Made by a program: the position numbers and the translations under genes
Part shown: in pieces, positions 1 through 11,574 of the stretch
Layout: each line of letters opens with the position of its first letter
Numbering within the stretch: position 1 is the stretch's first letter
Notes under the pieces: model-generated
What the model was told of the DNA's origin: nothing
What the model saw: the letters and a program-made list of their open reading frames with translations, nothing else
Databases searched by the model: none
NCBI GenBank assembly: GCA_949825025.1
Contig: OX463788.1
Span: forward strand, 28,600,340 to 28,664,339
Length of the DNA: 64,000 bases
From: Siphlonurus alternatus
Lineage: Eukaryota; Arthropoda; Insecta; Ephemeroptera; Siphlonuridae
Reading direction: 5' to 3'

Positions 1-492
1 TTCGTGTATGGTGACCAGCCGGCCGGCTCAGGGAGATGTGGTGCCAATATATCGTAGTGGCCCGTGCAGTCAGGAAGTAGTCCCCTAGGTCTGACCCTCG
101 TATGACGAACGCTCCTCATGGATGTTTTCGGTGAGGCAGCGGTCTGAATGGTGAGAGGCTTTCCAAACGGGTGGGTGAAGCAAAGCTAATATCCGAACAC
201 AACAGTGAACGGCGCTCGCGGAAGGGGATTGTGGGTCGGGGGAGAGGGTGCAAAGCTCGGTCGCGGTGGGGCTGATGGTCACTGCGGTGACACTATTCGT
301 ACGTCATGCTCGGGGTAATAGACCCGGGTCCTACGGGTGTGATTCCGTGGAGGCTGGGTAACACCGTGGCCGAAAGTCTGGCACTCCAAAGGGGCAATGT
401 TGGGCAAAAAACGAGGCACTGCTGGGTCTGTCCTATGACCAGGGCAATCTGGTGGTGTCTCACAAAAAAAATAATAATAATAATAATAATAA
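1..492 (+). mobile_element. TAA-tailed non-LTR retrotransposon 3' region (copy A)
   Basis: GC-rich block in an AT-rich background, ending in A-rich sequence and a (TAA)n tract at about 463-492. Its last 320 bp match 16500-16760 closely, sharing for example CGGGTGGGT, GTGAACGGCGCT, GCTGATGGTCACTGCGGTGA, GATTCCGTGGAGGCTGG and GTCTGGCACTCC. This is therefore a dispersed repeat and not a gene. The 5' end lies outside the window. The ORFs here are short and restart in every frame. Confidence 0.7.
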
Positions 493-536
493 TACCCCAA
501 CTTGATTGGGAGTTAAAAAAAAAATAATAATAATAA
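493..536 (+). mobile_element. Extreme 3' end of a TAA-tailed element (copy B)
   Basis: Only the terminal hairpin-like motif CCCCAACTTGATTGGGAGTT plus an A/TAA tail remains. The same motif ends the copies at 537-800 and 9319-9596. It sits directly between two TAA tracts, as expected for an extremely 5'-truncated insertion into the tail of copy A. Confidence 0.6.
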
Positions 537-800
537 AGGCATCCAGCACCCCGAGTGCTCGCGGAAATGTGTCCCACCGCGCCTAGGAGAGGACCTGCCC
601 GAAAGGCTGTGTGATGGGCTATTTGCGGGTGGACCCGGTAAGCCCTCATTGCCCGCAGCTGAGTAGGAGACGCTGCATCGTAACATCACCAACAGGATCA
701 GCGGGCGCCTTCACCTTGGCCCAATTGGGCCCGGTGCTAGCGCTAAACAACCCCAACTTGGTTGGGAGTTAAAAACAAAAAATAATAATAATAATATATA
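537..800 (+). mobile_element. TAA-tailed retrotransposon 3' end (copy C)
   Basis: Starts GGCATCCAGCACCC right after a TAA tract and ends CCCCAACTTGGTTGGGAGTT followed by an A-rich (TAA)n tail. It is nearly identical over its whole length to 9319-9596, including GTGTCCCACCGCGCCTAGGA and GGCTATTTGCGGGTGGACCC. I see no coding capacity; it is probably the 3' untranslated part of a LINE or a derived SINE. Confidence 0.7.
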
Positions 801-2126
801 ACGTAAAAAGAAGTCTTGTAATTCCAATTTGAAAATATTGGGAAGGGTACGTGTGCATCATTAAAGGAAGCATATTGGAAGCTTTTGCACATTAACTTAT
901 TGTGTATACCCCTATATTGGAATATATAATTGTAAACCTTACATTTTTACCTGAATATAGGTTCTATATATTATATTATATATATTGGTTTATTCCATAT
1001 ATATGAGAGACATGACTCAGCCAGCTATAGGATTAATATAGGATATATATTTAAGGGTAAGAGGAAGAACTATAAATAAAAAATCAGAATTCAATTCAAT
1101 ATGCAATATATAAATAAATTCAACGTTTTTCCTCCTAATGAGTAATAAAAAACAAAATGATAGTGTATAATGTCATTATTTTATATTTTGTTTTTGCGTA
1201 ATTATGGTTCATAATATTGTTAATATATACATATATGCACGATATATTATAATATACACGAACGTGAAATTAAGTACAATATATAAAATATATATAATTG
1301 TTCAAATATAAATATTTTTATTATGTACTATATTAAAATATAATATATAGTTGTTAAACTTAATCATTCAACCTTTTTTCCCTGGCATTTTAAGAAAATA
1401 ATGATAAATTTGTGCGTGCATGATACTGTTTGAAAACAAGGGAGAAAAGGTGTGAATGTTACAATTAAGTGAAGAGAGCGTAGATTTTATTAAAGAAGAG
1501 AGCACGACAGATTTTCCAGTTTTAGCGCGATTAGTTTCGTCGGATTGCGTTTTCACTGCCAGGTGGATTGAGCCTCATCTGTAAAATAACATTATGGAAA
1601 AGTGGGTAAAGAAAATGAAAACAAGTCAAAGCAAAGATAAAGCTGTCAAGTATATAGTCTGTCATTGGTCATTTTCATGTCTCCTACTATTTTAAAAATC
1701 CAACAAAATTTGCTTCAGGTATATTATGTATTTATTATATTGGTTATTAGTAATAAGCATTTTGACCTCATAGATCTCGGAATCAGCCCCCTTGAATTTA
1801 CTACAGTTAAACTTACAGAAAACTTAACGGACCGCCGCTTTGAATTTGCTCAAACCATAATATATAAGCGATTAAATTTTAGAGCACAATCAAATTTTTA
1901 AAGTTTATTTCATTCGATTCCGTCTGACAAAAATTTCCTCGACTCCGAAGTAACTGAGGTCAACATGTTTTTAATTTATAAATATTTTTCTATTCATTAT
2001 TATAATTATTAGCTACGAAAATACAAATTTTATCTTTGACAAAAACATTTTGTCATTTTACAATTTTATATGATATAATGCAATTACGCAAAGTATATTA
2101 TATTACTTACTATTGCAAAAATATTT

Positions 2127-2131
<5 letters not shown>
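801..2131. other. AT-rich non-coding sequence
   Basis: No ORF with protein-like composition and no splice-bounded exon seen. It includes one repeat described separately (about 1780-1965). Confidence 0.5.
1780..1965 (+). repeat. Dispersed repeat, copy 1
   Basis: The stretch containing GAATTTGCTCAAACCATAA, a GCGATTAAATTTTAGA segment, TTCATTCGATTC and CCGAAGTAACTGAG recurs in reverse orientation at 8515-8640, in the same order. Family unknown. The ORF crossing it is not convincing. Confidence 0.55.

Positions 2132-2190
<59 letters not shown>
2132..2190. repeat. (TA)n microsatellite
   Basis: Uninterrupted TA dinucleotide run. Similar runs occur at 3889-3935, 17195-17235, 17891-17955, 27048-27087, 31349-31414, 32308-32373, 38197-38263, 43361-43476 and 56053-56089. 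Confidence 0.95.
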
Positions 2191-3170
2191 CAGCTATATA
2201 TGACCGACTCTGGGCTCATCTATTCAGCATCTATATTTGTAAGCTAGCTTAATAAATTATAAAATAATTACAATTGTTACCATTAGCAGCTTTGCAATAT
2301 ACAGTATGCAACAATTTTATTTTATTATATATTATTTTAATTATATTGAAATTTTAATCATATGTAGAGGGCGAAGTCTATTTAGGCATTTTGTCTGTTG
2401 TGTGTATAGAGACTATATTTTGTTCTTGTTCAAGATATGTCCACTAATCTCGTGAAATCAATGAAAATAAGCGCATAAAAAATGTCTTGAAAGCCCCCTT
2501 TTTTTTAATCGCATTCTTTGCCTTTTTAGCTATAACATTTTGGATAACTTTTTTGGCTCATTTTTGGCTTAAAATTAACAAATAAAAATATATTAAATAA
2601 TATATATTTTTTTTAATTTCTCCTCGGAAGTTCTCGCAGAACACTTTCCCCAAAAAAATAAAAAAATAAAATAAATAAATAAAAAGAAAAGAATTAAAAA
2701 ACGTGTCAAATAAAAATATGTATATTTTCAACTGCATATGCTTTCAAATAAAGTTTTTACAGAAATTGATAGAGGGTGCAAAGTTGTGTTATGTTTTTTT
2801 TTTTTTTTTTTTTTTTTTTCATATTTTTTAGTTTAGGAAATTTATATTGTTGCCTATGCAGATATGGCTTATATTTTATATTTTACCCTTTTTTTTTTTT
2901 TTTTTCTTTCAAAAGCAGCCTTTTTTAGGCAGCCTTTCTCCAAATCATTGCGTTTTTCCGCCCTCAAATCATTTGCTTGTCAATGAGCCGTACAAGGTTG
3001 ACACATAATATATGCAATTATTGTAGTATATTTTAAACAAATATTTTAAATATTTGCACGTAATTTCTTAATCCAGTTATATAATATTAATCTTGTGTAT
3101 AAATTCTATCTATCAGCTAGCTGTATCGCAATTAAATATCTATAACAAATGTGATTGCATGCATATAATT
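2191..3170. other. AT-rich non-coding sequence with homopolymer tracts
   Basis: Contains long T runs near 2793-2819 and 2889-2905. No gene seen. Confidence 0.5.
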
Positions 3171-3324
3171 AGGCGCGGATCCAAGGGGGAGGGGGGGCGA
3201 TCCCCCCCCCAAATACATTGAAGGTGTTATCACCTCCCACCCGTCACCCCCCCCTTCCCACTCCAAATTTTAACATTGCGGGATAGCCCCCCCCCCCCAA
3301 AGCCGCGAGCTGGATCCGCACCTG
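3171..3324. mobile_element. Small hAT-like non-autonomous element
   Basis: The ends are inverted copies: AGGCGCGGATCCA at the left, and at the right TGGATCCGCACCTG, which reads CAGGTGCGGATCCA on the other strand. The interior is rich in G and C runs. The GGATCCA-type termini resemble hAT-related repeats such as the proven one at 31733-32814. No clear 8-bp duplication is visible here. Confidence 0.5.
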
Positions 3325-3885
3325 CAGATAATAAGTTATAATAACTCTTAATTACTTACAGGGCTTGGGTCTCAAATGACAAGCAAATAATGAAACTTAA
3401 TTGAAACTTCTAATATATAATCATGCTGTGTTGTATATAATACTGCAAGTGCATAACCATCAGTATATATTGCAAAAGCTGCCTAGCTGTAATTTTTATG
3501 TTGTTGTATAATAAATTATATAAATATTATGAAATTCCCAAAATAAAAAAAAAAAAGAAATTAAATATACTTATTAGACATGGTTATATTAACTTAAGTA
3601 ATGTATTAATTGATAATTTGTTTATGTACTATTTTACTAGGGGGGGGGGGGCATGCATGAATATAACAATTATAAAGAATAATAGAATTTTCAAAAAGAG
3701 GTCATAAGCAATTGAATTCAACATTCAACTGATTGCATCAACTGCTATCCTGTTTTAATTTTATTTAAAAAAAAAGAAGAATTCTATATTTTTTTAAAGT
3801 ATTAAATATGCCACATTTTTTCATATATAATATATAATAATATATAATATATATAATATTATATAATATAATATAATATAATATT

Positions 3886-3888
<3 letters not shown>

Positions 3889-3935
<47 letters not shown>
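3889..3935. repeat. (TA)n microsatellite
   Basis: TA dinucleotide run preceded by irregular ATATAAT repeats. Confidence 0.9.
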
Positions 3936-3938
<3 letters not shown>

Positions 3939-4039
3939 CCATAATAGTCAAGTAGTTTGAGTAGGAAGAGGAAGTTTTGAAGACTGCAGAAAAAAATGAA
4001 ATAAAAGTTTTATAAAGTGATTATTAGAGAGATTAGGAC

Positions 4040-4357
4040 ATGCAGTACGTATCATTGATGTTTACTCTCCAAAGCAAGATCTTCTATAGAGACGGTCTTG
4101 TCTTGTCCCGAATTATCTCACACAAAAAAAGAGTTGCTATATACAAGAAATTTGCAGAGCAAAAAATAGCTGCTGAAAGAGAAGTGAAATTTTTGAAGCA
4201 GAAATTCTTAGCAGGTCACACCATAGCTGAAACAAATAACTCTTCAGGTGTCAACAAGAAGGAAAATGCTGGAACAGAATATTATATACAGCACTTTATT
4301 TTGGTACTGTTTGCTTATTGCGTCGTCAGTTTGAAAGCGTCAAAGGATAGAAATTGA
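4040..4357 (+). CDS. Unrecognised ORF, 105 codons
   Basis: Longest open frame in the first 6 kb. The middle (about residues 28-55) is a charged, helix-like stretch rich in K, E and A; the C-terminus is hydrophobic. No domain is recognised. No partner exons, promoter or poly(A) context were found. It could equally be a chance ORF or a decayed repeat. Confidence 0.2.
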   Translation: MQYVSLMFTLQSKIFYRDGLVLSRIISHKKRVAIYKKFAEQKIAAEREVKFLKQKFLAGHTIAETNNSSGVNKKENAGTEYYIQHFILVLFAYCVVSLKASKDRN

Positions 4358-6180
4358 AGAATCGTTCGTAATTGTATAATGATTTACTCACCATGGTTAT
4401 TAACAATATTAAAATAAAAATAAAATTTATTTAAGTTGTCTTTTTTATTACACAAAATTTAAGTCGTTAATACAAAAAATTTTAATAAAAATAAACAATT
4501 AATTGATTCCATGTTACATATATATATTATATTGCTACTTAAATGTTAATTACTACATTTAAACTTTTGCTATATATTGAAACTATAATTATTTTATTCC
4601 ATGACCTTAAACCATAATTAGTTTAATATTCTGCTTTTCAGTGATATTTTCAAATTAGACCATAAAATATATTATATTTAACCATTATACACAAGTTTAT
4701 TTCCATGAACTTCTATCAACTATATTTCCATCGATTCGTAAATTAACTGTAATTAAGGAGATATAATAACGACAGTTAATATAAAAAAAGCATTAATCCA
4801 ATTTGGTACATTATACAATATATAATAATACAGTATATTCTTTTTATTCATTCAGTTAAGTGCCTAGTAAATATTTTACTTCTTCTTCTTCTTTTGATTT
4901 TTTTTTAAATCAATTAAAAAAAACAACAACATACAATTGAACAACCTAAGTTGTGTATGATTTTTTTTTAAGAAAAAACGAGCAATTATGAATCTTAATT
5001 TTTATCAAATACCATGCAAGTATTAGGAATTTTTAAGAGTAAACGTATGAATAAGGAAATGCAATCATAATTTTAACATTTTTATTACGTGAACTAAATT
5101 AAAATCCTAAGATCATATCGATAAGTGTCACAATGTACTGCCACAGAGGTATATTTACGGCAGTAAAATCCAGATTAATTAAGCGTTACAAGAGTATTAA
5201 TTAGTAGATCTGTTCGTAAACCCTGTCCAGAGCTCTTTCCCTCAATCATTGACCTCTAGCTTAATTATGCTTTTAGATATATATTATACAGTCGATTGGG
5301 TGCAGAAAGTGTACTCTGTGGGCAGAGTTTACGAACATGCAGATTGATTGAATAGGCGTGTAATGAGGTTTACTCGATCGCCTCAAGGCAAACACTACGA
5401 GCACCTTCGAAACGATTCCTATCTATATAAAAAATAATCATGTATAAATTTATATTATAATTATTATTTGTATAATTTGGACAAAATATATATTTTAGTG
5501 GTTTTAATAATGGCTGTAAAGTTGTAGCTATAGCTCGCCACTAAATCGGATTAATAATATCCAGGATTAATCAACACTAATTTCCTTTTTTAATGTGTAT
5601 ATGTGTATTCAATGTGTATATGTGTATTTAATTTTTAATACATGTGTATTTAAATGCAAATTATGCAGTAAGCATTTCTGATAGAATACATTATTTGAAA
5701 GTTATCTATTTTACTATTTCAAAACTCTGCATCATGGATGTGTGGTGATTCCTCCTTCTAATTTTTCCTAATGTTTAATATAAAAATTCTCATCTTAATA
5801 ACATCTGGTAATAAATTTTATTACTTGTGTTCATGCTAATATTATCAAATAAATTTAAGATGTCCCCAAAAAATTATCAGTTGTAATGGATGATATATTC
5901 ATGTGAATATTTTACATTCCGCGCAGTATCATGTGCTTCAGATATGGCTGCAATATTCAATGTTAAGGAAATTAATTGTTGTTAAGTTGTTTAGTCTTAT
6001 AAGCTTCGCATCTGTAGATGGGTGATAAAATGATAAATGGACTGCAGTACCTATATTCATTGTGTAATACAGTTTATAATAAAATGCAGGCGAACGGATA
6101 GGAAAAAGAGAGATCAAATGCGAGTAAAATTCAACACGCTAATAAAATAGAGACAAAAAAATAATAATAACAAGAGGGTA
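4358..6180. other. AT-rich non-coding sequence
   Basis: No gene seen. GTTCGTAAACCCTG (near 5211) and its approximate inverse CAGAGTTTACGAAC (near 5324) could be the ends of a decayed MITE of about 140 bp. There is a short tandem duplication of TGTGTATATGTGTATT at about 5595-5635. Confidence 0.45.
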
Positions 6181-6189
6181 CGAGAACTG

Positions 6190-6352
6190 AGAACGAGGCC
6201 AAGTTGGTGCAGCTCTCAAAGCAGTTGAACCACGGAGTCGGTGGTCGTGGCTTCACTGTCGTCATCCTTCACCAGACGTTTCTGTAGGCACAAGCAATTC
6301 GATCCATCACCCAAGCCCATGGTGCATCAGGCACTTGGAGCACCGCTACGAC
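6190..6352 (-). pseudogene. Possible terminal exon of an unknown gene, frame unclear
   Basis: GC-richer patch preceded on the minus strand by a pyrimidine/AG acceptor (TTGCACAG). One frame reads a Cys-rich start (C..C near the acceptor). A second frame, one base off, reads GDGSNCLCLQKRL followed by an acidic segment and ends in TGA at about 6223. Joining them needs a frameshift. The second frame also has a Kozak-like CACCATGGG start of its own (34 codons). It is about 820 bp downstream of the exon at 7171-7419 on the same strand and could be the next exon of that gene. Function unknown. Confidence 0.25.
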
Positions 6353-6554
6353 TGTGCAATTAAGTATACACTTATCACATCTAATATCAACAATATTCTA
6401 TTTTAGTCCAGAAAAACAAATTTAACATTGTTACTATTAATCATATTACATCGTCTTTAAATACGAAAATTTATTAATGGAATTACAAAAATGAACAATC
6501 TACATGATGTTTATTGCAGAAATGAATTGAGAGTAACAAAACAATGCTACTCTA

Positions 6555-6800
6555 TTTTTTATTTATTTATTTTTTTTTTACAGATTTTTCATAGTCTAGG
6601 AACTAGTTTTAATATTTTTTTTCAAACTGTGGCCCTGGAGGCGTTTTATTATTATAATAAAAGAACAGGGCCTAAACGCCGCGCCTCAAGGGAGGCAAGG
6701 GGGCGTGGCCGCACTTTCAATAACTTTTTAAAAATAGTTCCAGAATGCAGAAATTTAAAAAAAATATATATAATAGCATATTTTGGTACTCTCTATTTTA
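6555..6800. repeat. Diverged relative of the 310-bp foldback MITE family
   Basis: Contains CTTTCAATAACTTTTTAAAA followed by ATAGTTCC, and an approximate inverse (GGAACTAGTTTTAAT) about 130 bp earlier. These core arms are shared with the elements at 33297-33618 and 47267-47583. Termini are not recognisable. Confidence 0.35.
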
Positions 6801-7050
6801 TTCCTGAAATAAAAACAATTTCACATAAGTTGTATTGTATTTGCTTTTAAATTTGTTTCTCTATAATTTTATATGTATTTAAAACTAATTGAAATGTTAT
6901 TATGAAAATAGTGTTATACATAATCCACACCTTGTTTAAATATAATGAAATTCACTTATATATTATTTATTGTTATCATGTTATTATATTACACGCTCTA
7001 AATAACGTTTTGCACACAAATCACATATTGAATTAAAGTATTATCGATAA

Positions 7051-7093
<43 letters not shown>

Positions 7094-7170
7094 ATTAGAT
7101 ACTATAAATAAGATGTTTTAGATTTAACGTAATATTATACAGAAGATAGACTGTTATTACTAATATTTAC

Positions 7171-7419
7171 CATTATTCTTTTCTTTTCTTTGCAAGCATA
7201 CTCTGTCTCATCCACGTCATTGTAGCAGTCGCTTTTGTAATCCGCGAGTTTCGGACGTCCCTCGAGCTCGCACAGCTTGGCCAGAGGTCTAGCTGTCACC
7301 AACAACTTGTCCAAGCCCGTGGGCTTGTGCTGAGGGCAATAGAACACTTCGGGTGTCGCTTTATCAAACACGATGCTCTTGCGCATCATATCTTTTGCCC
7401 CTGCTACCGAGTACACCAT
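7171..7419 (-). CDS. Coding exon of an unrecognised gene (83 codons)
   Basis: On the minus strand a TTTGTTTCAG acceptor is followed by 249 open bases and a GTAAATATT donor. The exon is therefore phase 0 at both ends and begins with ATG GTG TAC. Its GC content and codon use stand out from the surrounding AT-rich DNA. The peptide has five Cys (in FYCPQHKP, LAKLCELEG, KSDCYND and EYACKE, among others), a Lys/Asp-rich middle and a basic end (KEKKRIM). I do not recognise the family; spacing of the Cys suggests a secreted or metal-binding domain, but that is a guess. No upstream exon was identified. The ATG at the acceptor need not be the start codon. Confidence 0.6.
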
Positions 7420-7732
7420 CTGAAACAAATAACTTTCAATAAAAAAAAGTTTTGATCACAGGGCGCTCGGTGTACACCTTGCCCCCAATTTCTTACACCA
7501 GCTCAGAGGGTGGGGTAGGGAGTAGGGAGTGAAGTTCAAATGACGTCACGATTTTTCTTCCTATAGGGTTTACGAAATACGAAGATACGTAAATAAATAT
7601 TATATTATAGCGCGTAAGCTAGTTGACTTTCATTTTACGATAATTGTATAATTATTTACTTCAGTAAAGGTATGTTAAGAACCTCAGTAAAGGTATGTTA
7701 AGAACCATTCTTGCAATTAGATTAAATTTATT

Positions 7733-7875
7733 AAGGGGCATTCACAAAGCCCTAAGGCCACATTTAGGGCTCGATAATTTAAAGCCCGATTTTAGGCATG
7801 CTTTTTAGACCGAAAATTTCTGGTCTTAAATTATCGAGCCCTAAATGTGGCCTTAAGACTTTTTGAATGCCCCTT
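7733..7875. mobile_element. 143-bp hairpin MITE
   Basis: Near-complete palindrome. Left arm AAGGGGCATTCACAAAG then CCACATTTAGGGCTCGATAA; right arm the inverse, ending TGAATGCCCCTT. It is flanked on both sides by ATT, consistent with a 3-bp target duplication, but the AT-rich context makes this ambiguous. Confidence 0.75.
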
Positions 7876-8146
7876 ATTATTTTTTATTAAAAACTAGTAC
7901 ATACAATTATAATTATGTAATTATTTGATCTCACGCCATTTTCAGTTTATTATGATTATGTAAATTCTATGCTCTGGGTTTAGTTGATAGTACTTTCTAG
8001 TCCTGAAAACGCCCTTTTTTATAAATAAAGTTGTCTATTATTATTATTATTTAAATATACTTATTAATTTTTAAGTCAGATTAGTCAGAAATTGCAACCA
8101 TTTGCCTTTTTGCCCCCCGATATTTCTATAAGAATTACTCTTTAAA

Positions 8147-8340
8147 CAGTGGCGTATCCAGGATTTGCTCAAAGGGGGTTCTCAAGATGAAGATCGAGAT
8201 CACTCCACTGGGGAGGGGGGAGGGGGGATGTAACCCCCCAATAGCCCGCTGAAGGCGCGATTTTTTTAAGGATACGCCCTTTTTTAGGGTGAAATTATGA
8301 AAAAATACTATTATAAAACATTAATAATCTCATATCAAAA
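8147..8340 (+). mobile_element. hAT-like element fragment, left end
   Basis: Begins CAGTGGCGTATCCAGGATTT and continues with G runs. It then has a segment (AAGGATACGCCC, TTTTTTAGGGTGAAATTATG) that matches the inverse of the interior of the complete element at 31733-32814. The opposite terminus is missing. Confidence 0.55.
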
Positions 8341-8514
8341 ACTTTTAATCTTTTTTATTCGTCATTTATTTGAAATTATTTAATAATTCTAGTTCAAGTC
8401 ATTATAATATGAAGTTTTTTTTTTTGTCAGACATCTTTTTCTGCTTCTCTTATTTTAGATATTTGTATTTTTGTTAATTTATTTTTATAATTCATACAAA
8501 TTATTATACCAATT

Positions 8515-8640
8515 AACGATTAATCTCAGTTACTTCGGAATCAAAGAATATTTCCTTGCAAACGAATCGAATAAAAAATAAATTTTAAAAAATCGAGAAT
8601 GTTCTAAAACTTAATCGCTTATGGTTTGAGCAAATTCAGT
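8515..8640 (-). repeat. Dispersed repeat, copy 2
   Basis: Reverse-orientation match to 1780-1965. Just upstream on the minus strand (about 8650-8850) a frame of about 40 codons is open (LNATRLAGDLELTINRWHTN, ending in TGA). It may be a remnant of the repeat's coding part; the family is unrecognised. Confidence 0.5.
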
Positions 8641-9109
8641 CTTGCAGTTTTCTTACAACAGCTCCATTTCCGGTTTTCGTCCATAAGGCCAATGTTAAAC
8701 TTCTACCTCAGTTTTCACAAAACTGATAAGACAGATTCGCTTCAAAATTTGTATGCCACCTATTGATGGTGAGTTCTAAGTCCCCTGCAAGTCTTGTTGC
8801 ATTCAGGCGGTACGATTGCGAGATATTAACCTACTGAGATTCATCCTCTGCATGAAATCAAAGATTTTAAAGAGTCACAGAAAAGCAGAATAAAAAATAT
8901 TGGCCCATAAAAAAATTGTTAATAGAAGTAGAAACTAAATTGCTGATGTCGTAAATTAGTCAGATCAAATAATATGTGCAATATTTTCATTATATAATAT
9001 TATATTAATATTATAACATTTTATGCTTAAATAATCATAATATTGCACGCATTTTTCAACTAATTAAAAACTATTTATATTTCGGAGATAAATTAAATAA
9101 TAATAATAA

Positions 9110-9596
9110 TGGGCATCCAGCTACGGGATGGGCGTAGGCTCTTCTCTGGCTCGCGGTACGTGTCCCCCCGCGCTCAGGAAGGACATACATGCGGGTTGGG
9201 GGTTGCCTTGCGAGTGTGACCTCTGGCCCGTAGCCTGTGGTTCTTGAACCACAGGGCGGCCAGGGCATTGGTTTGGGAAGCCCAAGATGCATCCCCACCT
9301 CTTAAGTCCCTGGTTAAAGGCATATCCAGCACCCAGAGTGCTAGCGGAAATGTGTCCCACCGCGCCTAGGAGAGGACCGACCTGCCCGAAAGGCTGTGTG
9401 ATGGGCTATTTGCGGGTGGACCCGGGAAGCCCTCACTGCCCGCAGCTGAGTAGGAGACGTTGGATCGTAACATCACCAACAGGATCAACGGGCGCCTTCA
9501 TCTTGGCCCAACTGGGCCCGGTGCTGGCGCTTAACCACCCCAACTAGGTTGGGAGTTAAAAACACCAATAATAATAATAATAATAATAATAAAGGG
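9110..9596 (+). mobile_element. Two stacked TAA-tailed LINE 3' ends (copies D1 and D2)
   Basis: D1 (9110-9318) starts GGGCATCCAGC just after a TAA tract. D2 (9319-9596) is nearly identical to 537-800 and ends CCCCAACTAGGTTGGGAGTT plus a long (TAA)n. Each unit begins immediately after a TAA or TTAAA tail of the previous one. Confidence 0.7.
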
Positions 9597-9765
9597 CAGC
9601 GCAAATCCTTGGGTTAGAGCTGGACTTGGCACAGCCGGATGCGGGGCCAGGCGAGAATCTCGCGGGGTTGCCTCGTGTTGTGGCTAAGAAGAGGGTGTGG
9701 GAGGCGGAGTACTTGAGCGGCATAATTCTGCATTGAGAGTGCTTTATTTCCACCTAAGGCACCAT
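9597..9765 (+). pseudogene. RLE-type LINE ORF, upstream part, interrupted at 9765
   Basis: Starts directly after the (TAA)n tail of copy D2. One frame is open for 46 codons to TGA near 9733. A shift of one base near 9698 gives a frame that continues to 9765, reading VLERHNSALRVLYFHLRHH. That frame runs on without a break at 14999 (FGIDETP...), once the intervening 5,225-bp element and one GGCACCAT copy are discounted. The frameshift shows this LINE copy is dead. Confidence 0.65.
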
Positions 9766-9774
9766 GAATCACGG

Positions 9775-10142
9775 ATAAAATACCCTTTGATAAAATACCC
9801 TCGGATATAATACCCAGACAAAATACCCTAGGACAAAATACCCTTGGACAAAATACCCTCGGACAATTAACCCTTGGACAAAATACCCTTAGACAATTAA
9901 CCCTTGGACAAAATACCCTTAGACAATTAACCCTTGGACAAAATACCTTCGGACAAAATACCCTGGGATAAAATACCCTTGGACAAAATACCCTTGGACA
10001 ATTTACCCACAGATAAAATACCCTTGGACAAAATACCCTTGGACAAAATACCCTCAGACAAAATACCCTTGGACGAAATACCCTTGGACAAAATACCCTT
10101 AGACGAAATACCCTTGGACAAAATACCCTCAGATAAAATACC
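9775..10142 (+). repeat. 15-bp minisatellite, left array
   Basis: About 24 units of GACAAAATACCCTTG with variants such as GACAATTAACCCTTG alternating near the left end. Because the unit is 15 bp and lacks stops in several frames, it yields repetitive ORFs on both strands (pentapeptides DKIPL and SKGIL). These are not proteins. Confidence 0.9.
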
Positions 10143-10173
10143 CATCACTTTGAGGTTGGGAAAAATTTCAGTT

Positions 10174-10377
10174 TCAATTCAGGGCGAAAAATTCACATTT
10201 TTGAAAATACTGGAATATTTCATTTGCAATACATTCATAAACTAGCTCATTCAAAGAATAATCATCGTTTTGAATAATATATAATAGATATATATGAATC
10301 TCAATTCCAAAACGCTTGGGTAAAAATGCATGTCCCCACTCGTGTTCAGTTCGTTCATATATAGCCGTCTCACTCAA
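10174..10377 (-). CDS. Unrecognised 67-codon ORF inside the 5.2-kb element
   Basis: Minus-strand ORF with ordinary amino-acid composition, in contrast to the neighbouring minisatellite. It has a central TEHEWGHAFLPKRFG and an acidic/aromatic second half (NDDYSLNELVYECIANEIF). The frame is also open a few codons upstream of the ATG. No family assigned. Given its position just inside the left end it could be a remnant of the element's own gene, but that is inference. Confidence 0.3.
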   Translation of the reverse strand: MSETAIYERTEHEWGHAFLPKRFGIEIHIYLLYIIQNDDYSLNELVYECIANEIFQYFQKCEFFALN

Positions 10378-10399
10378 ATATCTTTTAATATACTATACA

Positions 10400-11188
10400 C
10401 ATCAATGCTCGTTTTTTCCTAACGGGGCCGGCTCCGTAGTCTGGTCTTTTTGTCAAAATTATGTAACTAAAAGTTTGGTAAGAAAGAAGTATATGATTTT
10501 TTTCCCCGGTGTCTCAATATTTTTAAGTCACTAATATGCATTAAGAAGTTATAAAGGCTTTTTAACACAACTAAATACTTTTTAAGATAATTTTATTATG
10601 TACCATGTGTACATGTAATTCTATATCTTCAAAAATACAAAATTTCTTCTCATCATTCAAAATGTGAATTAAATATAATTTTTTCTGGTGAATAATGATT
10701 CTGTACAATAAAATAACAAATAAATATAACTGAAATAGCAATACGTATTTTACTATCATGCTTTGTGCTGGTTGTTACCCGTGACAACATAAATTTTAAA
10801 ACCATTATGAACATTTAATTTTATAGCTGGTTTCCATGAGTAAGTTTATAGAACATTCTACTGCAAAAAGCAATGTATCTCTTGTCGACCTTACAATGCA
10901 ACATTATGTTAATACGAAAAAAATTGGGTGGGGAAGCAATGTTTTCTTCTATTCATGAGGTGACGATTTTTTATTCTTACTTTTTGTTTTGTTTTTGCTC
11001 TTTATTAAAAAATAATAAAAAAAATGCATTCATACATTCATTGTAAAATAATTATACCATAGTAATTATGCGATGTTTTATTTAGTATCCCCTGTTCATT
11101 TACATTTACTTATTTCCCCCCCCCCCCCCAAAAGTCCTTTTTGCCTGGGTTGGCTCAAATATATTGCACCCAAATTAACCTACATTAA
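10400..11188. other. AT-rich non-coding sequence inside the 5.2-kb element
   Basis: No convincing ORF; a C run lies at about 11116-11130. Confidence 0.45.
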
Positions 11189-11574
11189 GGGTAAGATAAC
11201 ACGAACAATCGATTGTTGTTATAGTCCCATTTGATTAACATGTAAACCTTAGCAACCTCATAATGATTCTGAATGTTTTTTGAGAGGCAGTTCTTGGCAC
11301 CAAAAAAATATGGAAAATATTTCAAAACAATCGGACGATCCAATTTTTTTAAATTATTTTCTTAGTTTAGGTCTCCATGGGAAAGCCCTATACTAAAAAT
11401 TTAAAAAATTCGTTTAAAAAAATTGGATCGTCCGATTGTTTTGAAATTTTTTCCATATTTTTTTGGTGCCAAAAACTGTCTCTCAAAAAAAATTCAGAAT
11501 TATTATGAGGTTGCTAAGATTTACATGTTAATCAAATGGGACTACAACAATCGATTCTTCGTGTTATCTTACCC
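11189..11574. mobile_element. 386-bp palindromic MITE, TTAA-flanked (piggyBac-like), copy 1
   Basis: Ends are GGGTAAGATAACACGAA and its exact inverse, flanked by TTAA at 11185-11188 and 11575-11578. The arms are complementary over most of the length; the centre lies near TCTCCATGGGAAAGCCC. A second copy of exactly the same length is at 37590-37975. Confidence 0.88.

Noticed and set aside
293..649. ORFs with poly-Tyr or poly-Ile runs
   Set aside because: Translation of the (TAA)n tail; not protein-coding.
9775..10142. CRISPR-like array
   Set aside because: Units are contiguous 15-mers with no unique spacers, in a eukaryotic context.
9927..10245. Repetitive proteins (DKIPL / SKGIL repeats) on both strands
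   Set aside because: A 15-bp repeat without stops is open in several frames on both strands; no evidence of translation.
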